A DNA stretch of 64,000 bases from Gracilimonas sp017641085. GTDB taxonomy: Bacteria; Bacteroidota; Rhodothermia; Balneolales; Balneolaceae. The notes beneath the pieces are model-generated. The model was not told the DNA's origin and did not search any database. It saw only the letters and a program-made list of their open reading frames with translations. The stretch lies in the NCBI RefSeq assembly GCF_046115515.1, contig NZ_CP175953.1; one strand, 5' to 3'. A program made the position numbers and the translations under genes. Shown in pieces: positions 32,022 to 40,925 of this stretch. How positions within the stretch are numbered: position 1 is the stretch's first letter; every line of letters starts with the position of its first letter.

Positions 32022-33431
32022 TTACAGGATATAATGGCTTAAATCCTTGTCTTTCACTATGCCGGCCAATTGTTTGTCAACATAGCCTCGATCGATCGTG
32101 ATCTTACCGGAGTTGATGTTGTCGGGAACGGCAAAAAGCAGCTCATCAAACAGGGACGACATTATGGTATGTAACCTTCTGGCTCCGATATTTTCTACGG
32201 ATGCATTCACTTCGGCAGCAATGCGGGCAATTTCCTGAATGGCCTCATCTTTGAATTCAATTTCCACGCCTTCGGTATCCAGCATGGCAATGTACTGCTT
32301 GGTGAGGGCATTTTTGGGCTTGGACAGAATGTCAATAAAGTCGTTTTCCGTAAGGGAATTCAACTCAACGCGGATTGGGAAACGTCCCTGAAGTTCAGGA
32401 ATCAAATCCGAAGGTTTTGAGACATGAAATGCTCCGGAACCGATGAATAAAATATGATCGGTTTTTACGATGCCGTGCTTGGTGTTTACGGCGCTGCCTT
32501 CAACAATAGGGAGGAGGTCGCGCTGCACGCCCTGACGACTTACATCAGGTCCGCCTTTGCCGCCGCTTCCGGTTGAGGATTCGGCAATTTTATCAATCTC
32601 GTCTATAAATACGATCCCTTGTTTCTGCACTCGTTCCAGTGCTTCCTGAACGGCAGATTCATGGTCGATCAGTTTTTCGGCTTCTTCTTCAGTCAGAATT
32701 TCCCGGGCTTCTTTAATGGGAAGCTTACGCTTGGTCTTTTTATTTCCTTTGCCAAGGTTGCCGAGCATATCCTGCAGGTTAATGCCCATTTCTTCCATCC
32801 CCTGAGGGCCAAATACTTTCATCATCGGGTTTTTGGAAGAGTTTACTTCAATTTCAATTTCCCGGTCTTCCAGTTCTCCATCTCTGAGTTTTTTACGGAA
32901 ACGGTCGCGGGTTCGTTCGTTCAGTTCGGAATCGCTCGCATTCTGCGGATCAAAATCTTCACTGCTTGAACTGCTGTTAAACCCAGCACCGGATTTTTTA
33001 ACAGGGGGGATGAGGATATCAAGGATTCGCTCTTCCGCTTTGTGCTCTGCTTTCTCCTTAACCCGATCCTGCATTTCCTGCTTCACCATACTGATGGCAA
33101 CATCAGTCAGGTCGCGGATCATGGATTCCACATCACGGCCAACATAACCAACCTCAGTAAATTTGGAGGCTTCCACTTTCATAAAGGGAGCGTGGGCCAG
33201 CTTAGCCAAGCGGCGGGCAATTTCAGTTTTACCGACACCGGTAGGACCAATCAGCAGAATGTTATTGGGTACAATTTCATCTCTGATTTCTTCATCAGAA
33301 TTGAGCCGTCTCCAGCGGTTTCGAAGGGCAATGGAAACGGATCTTTTTGCTGATTTCTGCCCTACAATGTATTTGTCTAACTCAGCTACAATCTGCTGAG
33401 GTGTTAAATTCTTTTCCTGAATAGTTAGCAT
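32022..33431 (-). CDS. hslU: ATP-dependent protease ATPase subunit HslU
   Basis: 469 residues from the ATG at 33431 (MLTIQEKNLTPQQIVAELDK), one base after the hslV stop. An AAA+ unfoldase that feeds proteins to HslV. Walker A GPTGVGKTEIARRLAKL, VGRDVESMIRDL pore-region motif, Walker B GIVFIDEIDKIA and sensor 2 VNASVENIGARRLHTI. The I-domain (about 110-245) is intact. C-terminus DLSHYIL fits the usual YIL ending that docks into HslV. Confidence 0.95.
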   Translation of the reverse strand: MLTIQEKNLTPQQIVAELDKYIVGQKSAKRSVSIALRNRWRRLNSDEEIRDEIVPNNILLIGPTGVGKTEIARRLAKLAHAPFMKVEASKFTEVGYVGRDVESMIRDLTDVAISMVKQEMQDRVKEKAEHKAEERILDILIPPVKKSGAGFNSSSSSEDFDPQNASDSELNERTRDRFRKKLRDGELEDREIEIEVNSSKNPMMKVFGPQGMEEMGINLQDMLGNLGKGNKKTKRKLPIKEAREILTEEEAEKLIDHESAVQEALERVQKQGIVFIDEIDKIAESSTGSGGKGGPDVSRQGVQRDLLPIVEGSAVNTKHGIVKTDHILFIGSGAFHVSKPSDLIPELQGRFPIRVELNSLTENDFIDILSKPKNALTKQYIAMLDTEGVEIEFKDEAIQEIARIAAEVNASVENIGARRLHTIMSSLFDELLFAVPDNINSGKITIDRGYVDKQLAGIVKDKDLSHYIL

Positions 33432-33432
33432 A

Positions 33433-33981
33433 TCAATCTTCAATTTCTAAAATCGTAATGTTGTGATTGGTATAAATGTCGATGTCGGCTGCAATATGCA
33501 GTGACTCTTCAACGATTTCGGCGGCCGATAATTCTGAAGCGTGTTTTTTCATCGCTCTTGCTGCTGAAAGGGCATAGGATCCGCCGCTTCCAATGGCTGC
33601 TACTTCATCATCGGGCTCAATTACATCACCCTGGCCGGATATCAATAGTCCTTTCTCATTGTTCATTACCACCAATAAAGCCTGTAGCTTTTGCAGGAAC
33701 TTGTCTTTTCGCCATTCTTTGGCAAGCTCAACGGCGGCTCGTTCCATGTTGCCGTTATACTCGTTCAGCTTTTCCTCGTATTTTTCAAAAAGGGTGAAGG
33801 CATCGGCGGTAGAACCGGCAAAACCGGCCAGTATTTTGCCTTCGTGCAGCTTGCGTACTTTCTTGACGGTGCTTTTCATCACGGTTTTATCCATGGTAGC
33901 CTGTCCGTCACTCCCGATGGCGGCTTTCCCATTATGGATAACACCGACTACCGTAGTTGCGTGTAGTTCAGATAAACTCAT
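33433..33981 (-). CDS. hslV: ATP-dependent protease peptidase subunit HslV
   Basis: A 182-residue proteasome-like threonine protease. Family N-terminus HATTVVGVIHNGKAAIGSDG; the catalytic Thr becomes N-terminal after removal of the first ~8 residues. DGQATMDKTVMK and GSGGSYALSAARAM are typical. Directly upstream of hslU with a 1-bp gap. Confidence 0.95.
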   Translation of the reverse strand: MSLSELHATTVVGVIHNGKAAIGSDGQATMDKTVMKSTVKKVRKLHEGKILAGFAGSTADAFTLFEKYEEKLNEYNGNMERAAVELAKEWRKDKFLQKLQALLVVMNNEKGLLISGQGDVIEPDDEVAAIGSGGSYALSAARAMKKHASELSAAEIVEESLHIAADIDIYTNHNITILEIED

Positions 33982-34036
33982 GTATTCAATTTTTTAATGA
34001 TAGTTGAACCGATAAAAACAAAAACCAAGCCAAGCC

Positions 34037-35782
34037 TTAGTTAGAAGACTTATAGTACTTAGAATTGTCTCTTCCGTTCGAATTGTCATTACGGCCTGAC
34101 GATCTGCTTGAGTTGCTTCTCTCTTTTTTAGAGATATCCAGGTTCTCTTTATCTCCTTTACCGCTCTCAAGCTCAATGAGTTCGCCTTCACGATCAAGCA
34201 CTTCCTCAATCGATTCATCTCTCATTACAATATCAGTAATGTCAATATCTGAACCTACGAGTGTAGCACGAAATTCATTCATAGATACCGTTTCATCACC
34301 AATCAGGGAGATTTTAATGCGGAATTTAGCCATCCACTTCCAGTGCGTACTCATCAGACCTTTTGTCAGAACCGACTTCAGGAATGGGTTTACATACAGG
34401 TCAACTGCACGGTAGTTGGTGTTGTGTTTGAACTTGCTTAACCAGGTTTCCAGATCGGTAAGAATGGTATCCTGTGTAACTACATTTCCGGAGCCGCCAC
34501 AAACCGGGCATACTTTGGAAACTGAGTTCACCACGCTTGGGCGAATACGTTGTCGTGTAATCTGAACCAAGCCAAAATCACTCATGCCAATTACATTGGT
34601 CTTGGCCGGATCTTTAACGAATTCTTTCTTGAGCTCGTCATAGATTTTCTTACGGTTCTTGTCATCCCGGAGATCAATGAAGTCAACAACGATAATACCA
34701 CCGATATCTCGTAGCCTGAGCTGCTTAGCAACTTCTCTGGCGGCTTCAAGGTTGGTTTTAAGGGAATTGTCCTCTTGTTTCTTTTTAGCGGCGTATGGGC
34801 CGGAATTCACATCCACCACATACATGGCCTCGGTCTGCTCAAAGATCAGGTAACCGCCCGATTTCATACGTACACGAGGGCTGAAAATGGAATTCACATC
34901 GTGTGCAATCTTCATAAAGTCGAAGATGTGCTCTTTGCCTTTATACAATTCCACATTGGGGACCATTTGCGGAGCTATCTGCCCAACGTAGGATTTAATC
35001 TGACGATACATTTCAGGGTCATCAATCAAAACCCGGTCGTAGTTTTTGGCGAACAGATCACGGATCAGGCTCTCCGTCATATTCAGGTCACGATAGAGCA
35101 GGGAAGGGGGCTTGGCATCTTCCAATTTATCAACAATCTGCTCCCACTTCTTCAATACATTTCGAAGGTCATCTTCAAGGGCTTCTTTATCCTGTCCCTG
35201 GGCAACGGTTCTTACAATCACTCCAAAACCATCGGGGATCATATTATTCAGAATCCCTTTCAAACGGCGGCGTTCTTTGTAATGCCCGATTTTTTTGGAA
35301 ACGGCGATGTAATCACCCATGGGTATAAGTACGAGGAAACGTCCGGCAATGGTAATATCGGTAGAAATGCGGGGGCCTTTGGAGCCAATCGGTTCCTTAA
35401 CAATTTGAACCAGCAACTTCTGGCCGGTACGCAACATTTTGCCCGCTAAAATCTGTTTTTGAACATTCGAGAGGTTGTCCTTATTCTCGATGTCTTTTTT
35501 GGCATGGCCGGGAATAGCATTCGAACCGTTTAGCTTAGTGATGTATTCATCAAGGTGGTCGCCGGCATCGGAAAAGTGCAGAAAAGCATCTTTAGGAGTG
35601 CCCATATCAATAAATGCGGCGCGAATTCCGCTCAATACCTTATGAACACGGGCTACATAAATGTTACCAACGGTACGCTGGTTTTCTTCCGTTTCTATGA
35701 ATAGCTGCGCTAACTCGTTGTTCTCTAAAAGCGCGATACGGGTCTGATTGCCCGAAGAGTGAATAATAATTTGATTCTTCAT
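34037..35782 (-). CDS. rng: Ribonuclease G/E family endoribonuclease
   Basis: A 581-residue endoribonuclease acting in rRNA maturation and mRNA decay. S1 RNA-binding domain (about 38-125), then the catalytic RNase H-like/DNase I-like core with magnesium ligands in VVDVNSGPYA and VVDFIDLRDDKNRKK. The Zn-link CPVCGGSG is present. The C-terminal tail (~545-581) is Ser/Asn/Arg-rich and disordered, not the long scaffold of E. coli RNase E, so it is RNase G-like in size. Confidence 0.92.
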   Translation of the reverse strand: MKNQIIIHSSGNQTRIALLENNELAQLFIETEENQRTVGNIYVARVHKVLSGIRAAFIDMGTPKDAFLHFSDAGDHLDEYITKLNGSNAIPGHAKKDIENKDNLSNVQKQILAGKMLRTGQKLLVQIVKEPIGSKGPRISTDITIAGRFLVLIPMGDYIAVSKKIGHYKERRRLKGILNNMIPDGFGVIVRTVAQGQDKEALEDDLRNVLKKWEQIVDKLEDAKPPSLLYRDLNMTESLIRDLFAKNYDRVLIDDPEMYRQIKSYVGQIAPQMVPNVELYKGKEHIFDFMKIAHDVNSIFSPRVRMKSGGYLIFEQTEAMYVVDVNSGPYAAKKKQEDNSLKTNLEAAREVAKQLRLRDIGGIIVVDFIDLRDDKNRKKIYDELKKEFVKDPAKTNVIGMSDFGLVQITRQRIRPSVVNSVSKVCPVCGGSGNVVTQDTILTDLETWLSKFKHNTNYRAVDLYVNPFLKSVLTKGLMSTHWKWMAKFRIKISLIGDETVSMNEFRATLVGSDIDITDIVMRDESIEEVLDREGELIELESGKGDKENLDISKKERSNSSRSSGRNDNSNGRDNSKYYKSSN

Positions 35783-36243
35783 TAGTAAAATTCTTCCTTT
35801 CCCGGAAGCCGCTGAAACCCCTGCAAACGAACCATCGCATTAATTTACGGTGCAAATTGATTACGGTCTCATTAAAGAGATTGGGGTTGGAAGCAAACGT
35901 TCGAGCGGCTGCTTCGGGAGTAAATTCTGTTAAAATTGTTTTTTTTGGGGATTCCTTATCGGAATCAGAAAAGAGAGTCTGCGTTATGGCTGTAATTAGT
36001 AATCCGCAGAAAAAGAAAAAATCGATAGAGGCATCGTTCCAAGAGTGAGACAGTGATGCCACCAAAGTTTGTTTTTGGTATGTATTTTGTGCGTTATGCA
36101 ATCGAAAATAAGTTTAAAAAAGCTTGTTCAGGTCGATTTTTCCTTCAATTAATATAACTCTGAAAGTGGATTAATGTAAACGGTTATTTTGAGATAGAAT
36201 TATTCGGTTATTTTAACCTGCCTATCCAAATCAATCTTATTAT
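35783..36243. other. Gene-free stretch upstream of rng
   Basis: About 460 bp without a credible gene. Short open frames on both strands overlap each other and resemble no protein. The only structure is a small hairpin (GATTCC-TTATC-GGAATC, 35950-35966). A long rng leader is possible, since RNase E/G mRNAs are often autoregulated through their 5' region. Confidence 0.4.
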
Positions 36244-36352
36244 AACCTTTCCAAAGTTGCACGGTTTTGAGGTATTAATACGGTATTAAAACCTTTCCAA
36301 AGTTTTACTGAACAGAAGTAATCAATCTGCACTTAGCAACTTTGGAAAGGTT
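36244..36352. repeat. Nested inverted repeat after murA
   Basis: AACCTTTCCAAAGTTGC (36244-36260) and GCAACTTTGGAAAGGTT (36336-36352) are perfect 17-bp arms; a third partial copy (AACCTTTCCAAAGTT) lies at 36290-36304. The words AACCTTTCCAAAGTT and its complement are a familiar 3'-end element in Bacteroidota. It starts 14 bp after the murA stop and probably ends that operon. Confidence 0.85.
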
Positions 36353-36365
36353 AATAGTGGTTTTA

Positions 36366-37634
36366 TTAATCCCCGTCCACTCTCTTAATCGAAGCTCCTA
36401 CTGCACTCAGTTTATCTTCGAGGGACTCGTACCCACGGTCGAGGTGGTAGATGCGGAGTACTTCGGTGTGGTTCTCAGCAACCATAGCCGCCAGAACCAG
36501 GCTTACGCTGGCGCGCAAATCTGTACTCATGACCGATGCACCGGTAAGCGGAGTTTTGCCGGAAATGTGTACGGTGTTCTTTTCAACTTCCATGTCAGCA
36601 CCGAGGCGGGTGAGTTCCGGAACATAGCTGAACCGATCAAAATAAACGGTATCTGTAACTTTGGAATCGCCCTCGGCCTGGGTCATCATAGTTGCCCATT
36701 GCGCCTGCAGGTCGGTTGGGAAGCCGGGGTAAATTTCTGTTTTAATGGAAACAGGTTTCAGTTTATCGGGTGCTTTTACGTGAATGGTTGTTCCATCTAC
36801 TTCTACGGAAGTACCGGTTTTCCGGAGTTTGTCGGTGAATCCTCCAAGCTGATCCGGGTTGCAGCCCGTTAACGTAAGTTCTGAACCCGGGTACATTGCC
36901 CCTGCAATCATAAACGTTCCCAATTCAATTCGGTCAGGATCGTTGGACACGTCAATGCCTTCAAGTGAATCAACGGCTTTAACGGTCAGGGTATCCGTTC
37001 CAATGCCTTCAATGTCTGCGCCCATTTTAGTCAGGAAATTACAAAGCTGAACCACATCCGGTTCTTTGGCTGCATTTTCAATAGTAAATTTTTTGGCTTT
37101 TAACACGGCAGCAAGCAACAGGTTTACCGTAGCTCCGACAGAACTTGGTTCAAGCCGAAAAGTACCTCCTTCGATTTTGTCATCCGCTTTGGCGATTACG
37201 TATCCCTTTTCCAGCTCAATGTCGATTCCCATGGCTTCCATGCCTTTCAGGTGAAGATCCACAGGGCGGGGGCCCCAGGCGCATCCACCGGGCATCGATA
37301 CTTTGGCGTAGCCGTGTTTTCCAACCAGGGCTCCCAGCATATAAAAAGAGGCCCGCATCTTACGCACCAAATCGTACGGGGCTTCCAGGTGATTTACATT
37401 GGAGGGATCAATAACGAGGGTGTTTTCATCTTCCTTAAAATCAACCTGCGCACCCACAACTCGGATTACGTTGTTGAAGGTATAAATGTCTTTAAGACGG
37501 GGCGTATTGCGAATGGTAGATGCTGAATTTCCAAGCAGGGAGGCGGCCATGAGTGGCAACGCGGCATTTTTTGATCCGCTTATGGGGATGGTTCCTTTTA
37601 GTGGGGTACCGCCTTCAATAATAAATTTATCCAA
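36366..37634 (-). CDS. murA: UDP-N-acetylglucosamine 1-carboxyvinyltransferase MurA
   Basis: A 422-residue enzyme for the first committed step of peptidoglycan synthesis (PEP + UDP-GlcNAc). K22-N23 (SGSKNAALPL), active-site Cys C118 in MPGGCAWGPRPVD (so fosfomycin-sensitive type) and R94 (RKMRASFYMLG) are present. Full length. Its start overlaps the biotin carrier gene by 8 bp. Confidence 0.96.
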   Translation of the reverse strand: MDKFIIEGGTPLKGTIPISGSKNAALPLMAASLLGNSASTIRNTPRLKDIYTFNNVIRVVGAQVDFKEDENTLVIDPSNVNHLEAPYDLVRKMRASFYMLGALVGKHGYAKVSMPGGCAWGPRPVDLHLKGMEAMGIDIELEKGYVIAKADDKIEGGTFRLEPSSVGATVNLLLAAVLKAKKFTIENAAKEPDVVQLCNFLTKMGADIEGIGTDTLTVKAVDSLEGIDVSNDPDRIELGTFMIAGAMYPGSELTLTGCNPDQLGGFTDKLRKTGTSVEVDGTTIHVKAPDKLKPVSIKTEIYPGFPTDLQAQWATMMTQAEGDSKVTDTVYFDRFSYVPELTRLGADMEVEKNTVHISGKTPLTGASVMSTDLRASVSLVLAAMVAENHTEVLRIYHLDRGYESLEDKLSAVGASIKRVDGD

Positions 37635-38133
37635 TGGTTTCGATCTCCAGTATAGGTGAATTTTTCTCTAATGATTGTCCGACTTCTGCCGAAATACTTG
37701 CGACAGTTCCACTGATGGGGGCCTTAAGCTCATTCTCCATTTTCATAGCTTCCAGGATAACCAGAGGCTGATCTTTTTCAACCTCATCACCTTCAGCTAC
37801 CATAATCTCGAGGATTTTTCCGGGCATTGGTGCATTCAGAATTCCTTCGCCGGCAGTCAAGGCTGTTTGAAAGCCAAGTCGGTCGAGTAACAGCTCCTGT
37901 TCATCCTTAACTTCCACGGAATGCCATATGCCGTTCATGGAAAATTCAATTGCAGAACCTTCATAACTTACATTATCGATTTTGTAGGTTTTTGTTCCCG
38001 TGCGCAAAATATATCGCCCGTTAACAAACTCGAAGGTGTAGTTTGCTTCAGTTTCACCAGCGGTGAATGTTTCGTCTTTGGGAGACAATTCAATATCGTG
38101 GCTGTTATCGTCTATAGTTGCCTGGAATTTCAT
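37627..38133 (-). CDS. Biotin carboxyl carrier protein domain protein
   Basis: 168 residues. The C-terminal biotinyl domain (about 98-168) has EAMKMENE with biotin-Lys K131, GPMPGKIL-like APMPGKILEI and GTVASISAEVGQ. The N-terminal ~90 residues are the beta-rich linker seen in the carrier subunits of acyl-CoA carboxylases and decarboxylases. The carboxylase and transferase subunits are not adjacent. Between a wHTH gene (4-bp overlap) and murA (8-bp overlap). Confidence 0.88.
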   Translation of the reverse strand: MKFQATIDDNSHDIELSPKDETFTAGETEANYTFEFVNGRYILRTGTKTYKIDNVSYEGSAIEFSMNGIWHSVEVKDEQELLLDRLGFQTALTAGEGILNAPMPGKILEIMVAEGDEVEKDQPLVILEAMKMENELKAPISGTVASISAEVGQSLEKNSPILEIETIG

Positions 38134-38399
38134 TTCTGAACTTTTTTTATGTGATTAATGCCTGCGTTGGTAATCCGAAAGGTTGAATCCTGAACATTAT
38201 CCGAATCGAAATAATAAGCTCCGTTTTGCTCAGGTTGATCGGGGTTTACCACTTGAATAAGCCGTGAATTCATAAGGTTGATTAAATCGTCACGGAGCTC
38301 TCCGTATTGAAGTTGGGTTTCTTCCTGAAGAACTTCAAAAGGTTCAGGAAAAATAAGACGATCTAAAATTTTGTATTCCGATGGGGTCAGTTTTCTCAT
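38130..38399 (-). CDS. Small winged-helix-like protein
   Basis: 89 residues. LTPSEYKILDRLIFPEPFEV and DLINLMNSRLIQVV look like the helices of a winged helix, and the end FRITNAGINHIKKV fits the wing and last helix of transcription-factor-like folds. No named family recognised. First gene of an operon with the biotin carrier protein and murA, overlapping the former by 4 bp. Confidence 0.65.
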   Translation of the reverse strand: MRKLTPSEYKILDRLIFPEPFEVLQEETQLQYGELRDDLINLMNSRLIQVVNPDQPEQNGAYYFDSDNVQDSTFRITNAGINHIKKVQK

Positions 38400-38538
38400 A
38401 TGCAGAGAAGATAGAGCCCGTTCAAAATTATCACAAATTATTAAAGGCCGAATTTAATGAATTCTACCGGAATGAATTGAATTATAAAAACAGACCGTTG
38501 ATTTTCGAAAAGTGTCCGACTGATTCTTATCTTGGGTT

Positions 38539-39129
38539 ATGTTCAAAGTAAAAAATACTATTCTATCAGACGACATTGCTACAGCGCAATTTGCTTGTGA
38601 CTTACCTCGATGCAAAGGGGCTTGTTGCGTGGTTGGTGATGCCGGAGCTCCCGTTGCTAAGGAAGAAATTCCGGCTTTAAACAAAGCGTACCACTTGCTG
38701 AAGAGCGAACTACAGAAAGAAGCGGTTGAAATAGCAGAAAAAGACGGCGTGGTGATTGGGACACAGGACAGCGGGTATGAGATTTCAACTGTGGAGAGTG
38801 ATGATTGTATTTTTGTGAAGTATGATAAAAATGATGTCGCATACTGTGCTATACAACAGGCTTATTTCGATGGGAGATTGAAATGGGAGAAACCCATCAG
38901 TTGTCATTTATTCCCGGTTCGGCTTAAGAAAATAGCGGACTTTGATTACGCCAATTTCGAATACGTACCGAAGCTATGTTCGGCGGCATGCGAACGGGGA
39001 GAGAACGAAAATATATATTTGGCAGAATTCCTTGAAAAACCGTTAGTTCGACGGTATGGAGAAAAGTGGTTCGCAAGTTTTATAGAAGCTTGTAAAGAGA
39101 TTCGTGAAAAGGAAAAGCATGCTACGTAA
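38539..39129 (+). CDS. DUF3109 family cysteine-rich protein
   Basis: A 196-residue cytoplasmic protein with the DUF3109 pattern: FACDLPRCKGACCVVGDAGA near the N-terminus, DDCIFV, YCAIQQAYFDGR, PISCHLFPVR and LCSAACERGE. Eight or more conserved Cys suggest metal or Fe-S binding, as in the related YkgJ family. Its end overlaps rpoN by 11 bp. Confidence 0.88.
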   Translation: MFKVKNTILSDDIATAQFACDLPRCKGACCVVGDAGAPVAKEEIPALNKAYHLLKSELQKEAVEIAEKDGVVIGTQDSGYEISTVESDDCIFVKYDKNDVAYCAIQQAYFDGRLKWEKPISCHLFPVRLKKIADFDYANFEYVPKLCSAACERGENENIYLAEFLEKPLVRRYGEKWFASFIEACKEIREKEKHAT

Positions 39130-40627
39130 TCAACAGAATTTAGGTCAAAAGCAGCAGCAGAGCTTACAGCAAAAGCTTTCCCCCCAACAGTTGCAGTATA
39201 TTAAACTGCTGCAATTGCCTACCATTGCCCTGGAGCAACGCATCAAAGAGGAAATGGAAGCCAATCCTGTGCTGGAAGAGGTTAACCCCGGAGAAGCAGA
39301 AACTGTTAGCTTATCGGAAGCGGAAGAATCTCCCAAAGAAGAGAAAGAAGAAGCTCTTGAAAGTCTGGAAGAGCATGAAGTGGACTGGGATGAGTATGAC
39401 TCCAACACCGAATACGATGGCGAAAATTACAGCACCTCGTATAACCCGGATATTGAGGAATGGAAAGAACTTCCTAATCCATATAACGCCTCGTTTTTAG
39501 AGCAGCTCGAAGAGCAGGTGGTTTTTCTGAATCTCTCGGAAGAAGAAGAATTGATTGCCGATCAAATTCTGGGCTCGCTGGATGAAGACGGCTATTTTCG
39601 GCGGGAACCGGAAGCGGTAGTGGATAATATTGCTTTCAACCAGGGAGTATTGGTGGATGAAGACATGGTGGAGAGTGTTCGTAAAAAAATCCAGCAGCTT
39701 GACCCCATTGGTATAGCATCCAGAGATTTACAGGATTGTTTGTTGGTGCAGCTGAGGGACTCCCAAAAGAATTTGCCCGGTCTAAATCTTGCTATCAGAA
39801 TAGTGGAAAAGGCCTGGAAATCGTTTGAGAAGAAGCACTTCTCCAAATTGCTGCAGAAGTTCAATATTGAGCGGGAGGAATTGCAGGCTGCTTTCGAAGC
39901 CATCCGCCAGATGGATCCACGTCCCGGTGCGGTGGCCAGTGATATGGAAGAAACTCAGAACTACATTGAGCCGGATTTTGAGGTGTACTGGAAGGGCATG
40001 AAAGATGGGGAAACTGAGCGGGGTGAATTTGTGATTAACCTGAATCAGCGAAATGCTCCTTCACTCAGAATTTCCCCGGAGTACAAACAGATGTGGGAGG
40101 AAATTAAAGCCAAAAAGAAAAAGAATACCGATGCAGAGGCTCATTCCTTCATGAAGAGTAAAATTGATTCCGCTCAGTGGTTTATTGAGTCGATTCGTCA
40201 GCGGCAGAACACCCTCATGAATATCATGAAGACGATAGTGGCTCTGCAGGAAGACTTCTTCAAGTTCGGGGAAGGACTGAAACCCATGATCCTGAAAGAT
40301 GTGGCCGAACGAATTGGAATGGATATTTCGACGGTATCCCGTGTGGTGAATGGAAAATATGTTCAAACTTATTTCGGGGTGTACGAACTAAAGTATTTCT
40401 TCAATGAAGGGTTGGAAACGGAAAGCGGGGAAGAGGTTTCTAACCGCGAAGTCAAGAATATTCTGGAGAAGCTTATTGATGAAGAAAATAAGCAGAAACC
40501 GTACAGCGATCAGGAACTTACCAATATGCTGAACGAGAAAGGTTACAAAGTGGCCCGAAGAACGGTAAGTAAATACCGGGAGCAGCTCAACCAGCCCGTA
40601 GCAAGGATGCGTAAACAGGTGATATGA
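39119..40627 (+). CDS. rpoN: RNA polymerase sigma-54 factor RpoN
   Basis: 502 residues from the ATG at 39119 (MLRNQQNLGQKQQQSLQQKL), with a GTG 15 bp upstream as an alternative. Region I is Gln/Leu-rich (LSPQQLQYIKLLQLPTIALE). Region II is acidic (about 55-125). Region III has the core-binding domain, an HTH (DVAERIGMDISTVSRVVNGK) and the RpoN box ARRTVSKYRE at about residue 485. It directs enhancer-dependent promoters. The downstream DNA holds repeats. Confidence 0.95.
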   Translation: MLRNQQNLGQKQQQSLQQKLSPQQLQYIKLLQLPTIALEQRIKEEMEANPVLEEVNPGEAETVSLSEAEESPKEEKEEALESLEEHEVDWDEYDSNTEYDGENYSTSYNPDIEEWKELPNPYNASFLEQLEEQVVFLNLSEEEELIADQILGSLDEDGYFRREPEAVVDNIAFNQGVLVDEDMVESVRKKIQQLDPIGIASRDLQDCLLVQLRDSQKNLPGLNLAIRIVEKAWKSFEKKHFSKLLQKFNIEREELQAAFEAIRQMDPRPGAVASDMEETQNYIEPDFEVYWKGMKDGETERGEFVINLNQRNAPSLRISPEYKQMWEEIKAKKKKNTDAEAHSFMKSKIDSAQWFIESIRQRQNTLMNIMKTIVALQEDFFKFGEGLKPMILKDVAERIGMDISTVSRVVNGKYVQTYFGVYELKYFFNEGLETESGEEVSNREVKNILEKLIDEENKQKPYSDQELTNMLNEKGYKVARRTVSKYREQLNQPVARMRKQVI

Positions 40628-40642
40628 TTTTTTTGCCTGAAT

Positions 40643-40706
40643 AACCCTTCCAGGGTTACTGCAATTATCCTGAATCAAACAAAGCGGGTTTAACCCTGGA
40701 AGGGTT
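40643..40706. repeat. 64-bp double-palindrome repeat, copy 1
   Basis: AACCCTTCCAGGGTT at one end and AACCCTGGAAGGGTT at the other, each itself a small palindrome and each the inverse of the other. It may form one long or two short hairpins; it follows the rpoN stop by 15 bp and could act as its terminator. Confidence 0.85.
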
Positions 40707-40759
40707 AAGGTATATAAGATTGAGTAGGTGGGGTTATGGGGTATTCTATAGTCGTGGTC

Positions 40760-40780
40760 ATGCTGAACTTGATTCAGCAT
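40760..40780. repeat. Short palindrome ATGCTGAA-N5-TTCAGCAT
   Basis: Perfect 8-bp arms around CTTGA, in the context GGTCATGCTGAACTTG. This word is a widespread dispersed palindrome in Bacteroidota and other genomes. It sits between the two 64-bp repeats. Confidence 0.6.
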
Positions 40781-40831
40781 CTGAAATGGATGAGTTCGGT
40801 AAGAGACTTGACGTTTTTTAGTTGCCTAAAT

Positions 40832-40895
40832 AACCCTTCCAGGGTTATGGCAATTATCCTGACTCAAACAAAGGGGATTTAACCCTGGAAGGGTT
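40832..40895. repeat. 64-bp double-palindrome repeat, copy 2
   Basis: Same arms and inner sequence (GCAATTATCCTGA..CAAACAAAG) as copy 1, 189 bp downstream. It ends 31 bp before the usher stop, so in the opposite direction it may terminate the pilus transcript. Together the two copies and the short palindrome fill the gene-free stretch 40628-40925. Confidence 0.85.
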
Positions 40896-40925
40896 AAGAT
40901 AACTTTTTAGGAACAGGCTAATTTA

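Noticed and set aside
35664..36101. 145-codon minus-strand frame upstream of rng
   Set aside because: Overlaps the rng start in another frame and has no recognisable domain or signal.
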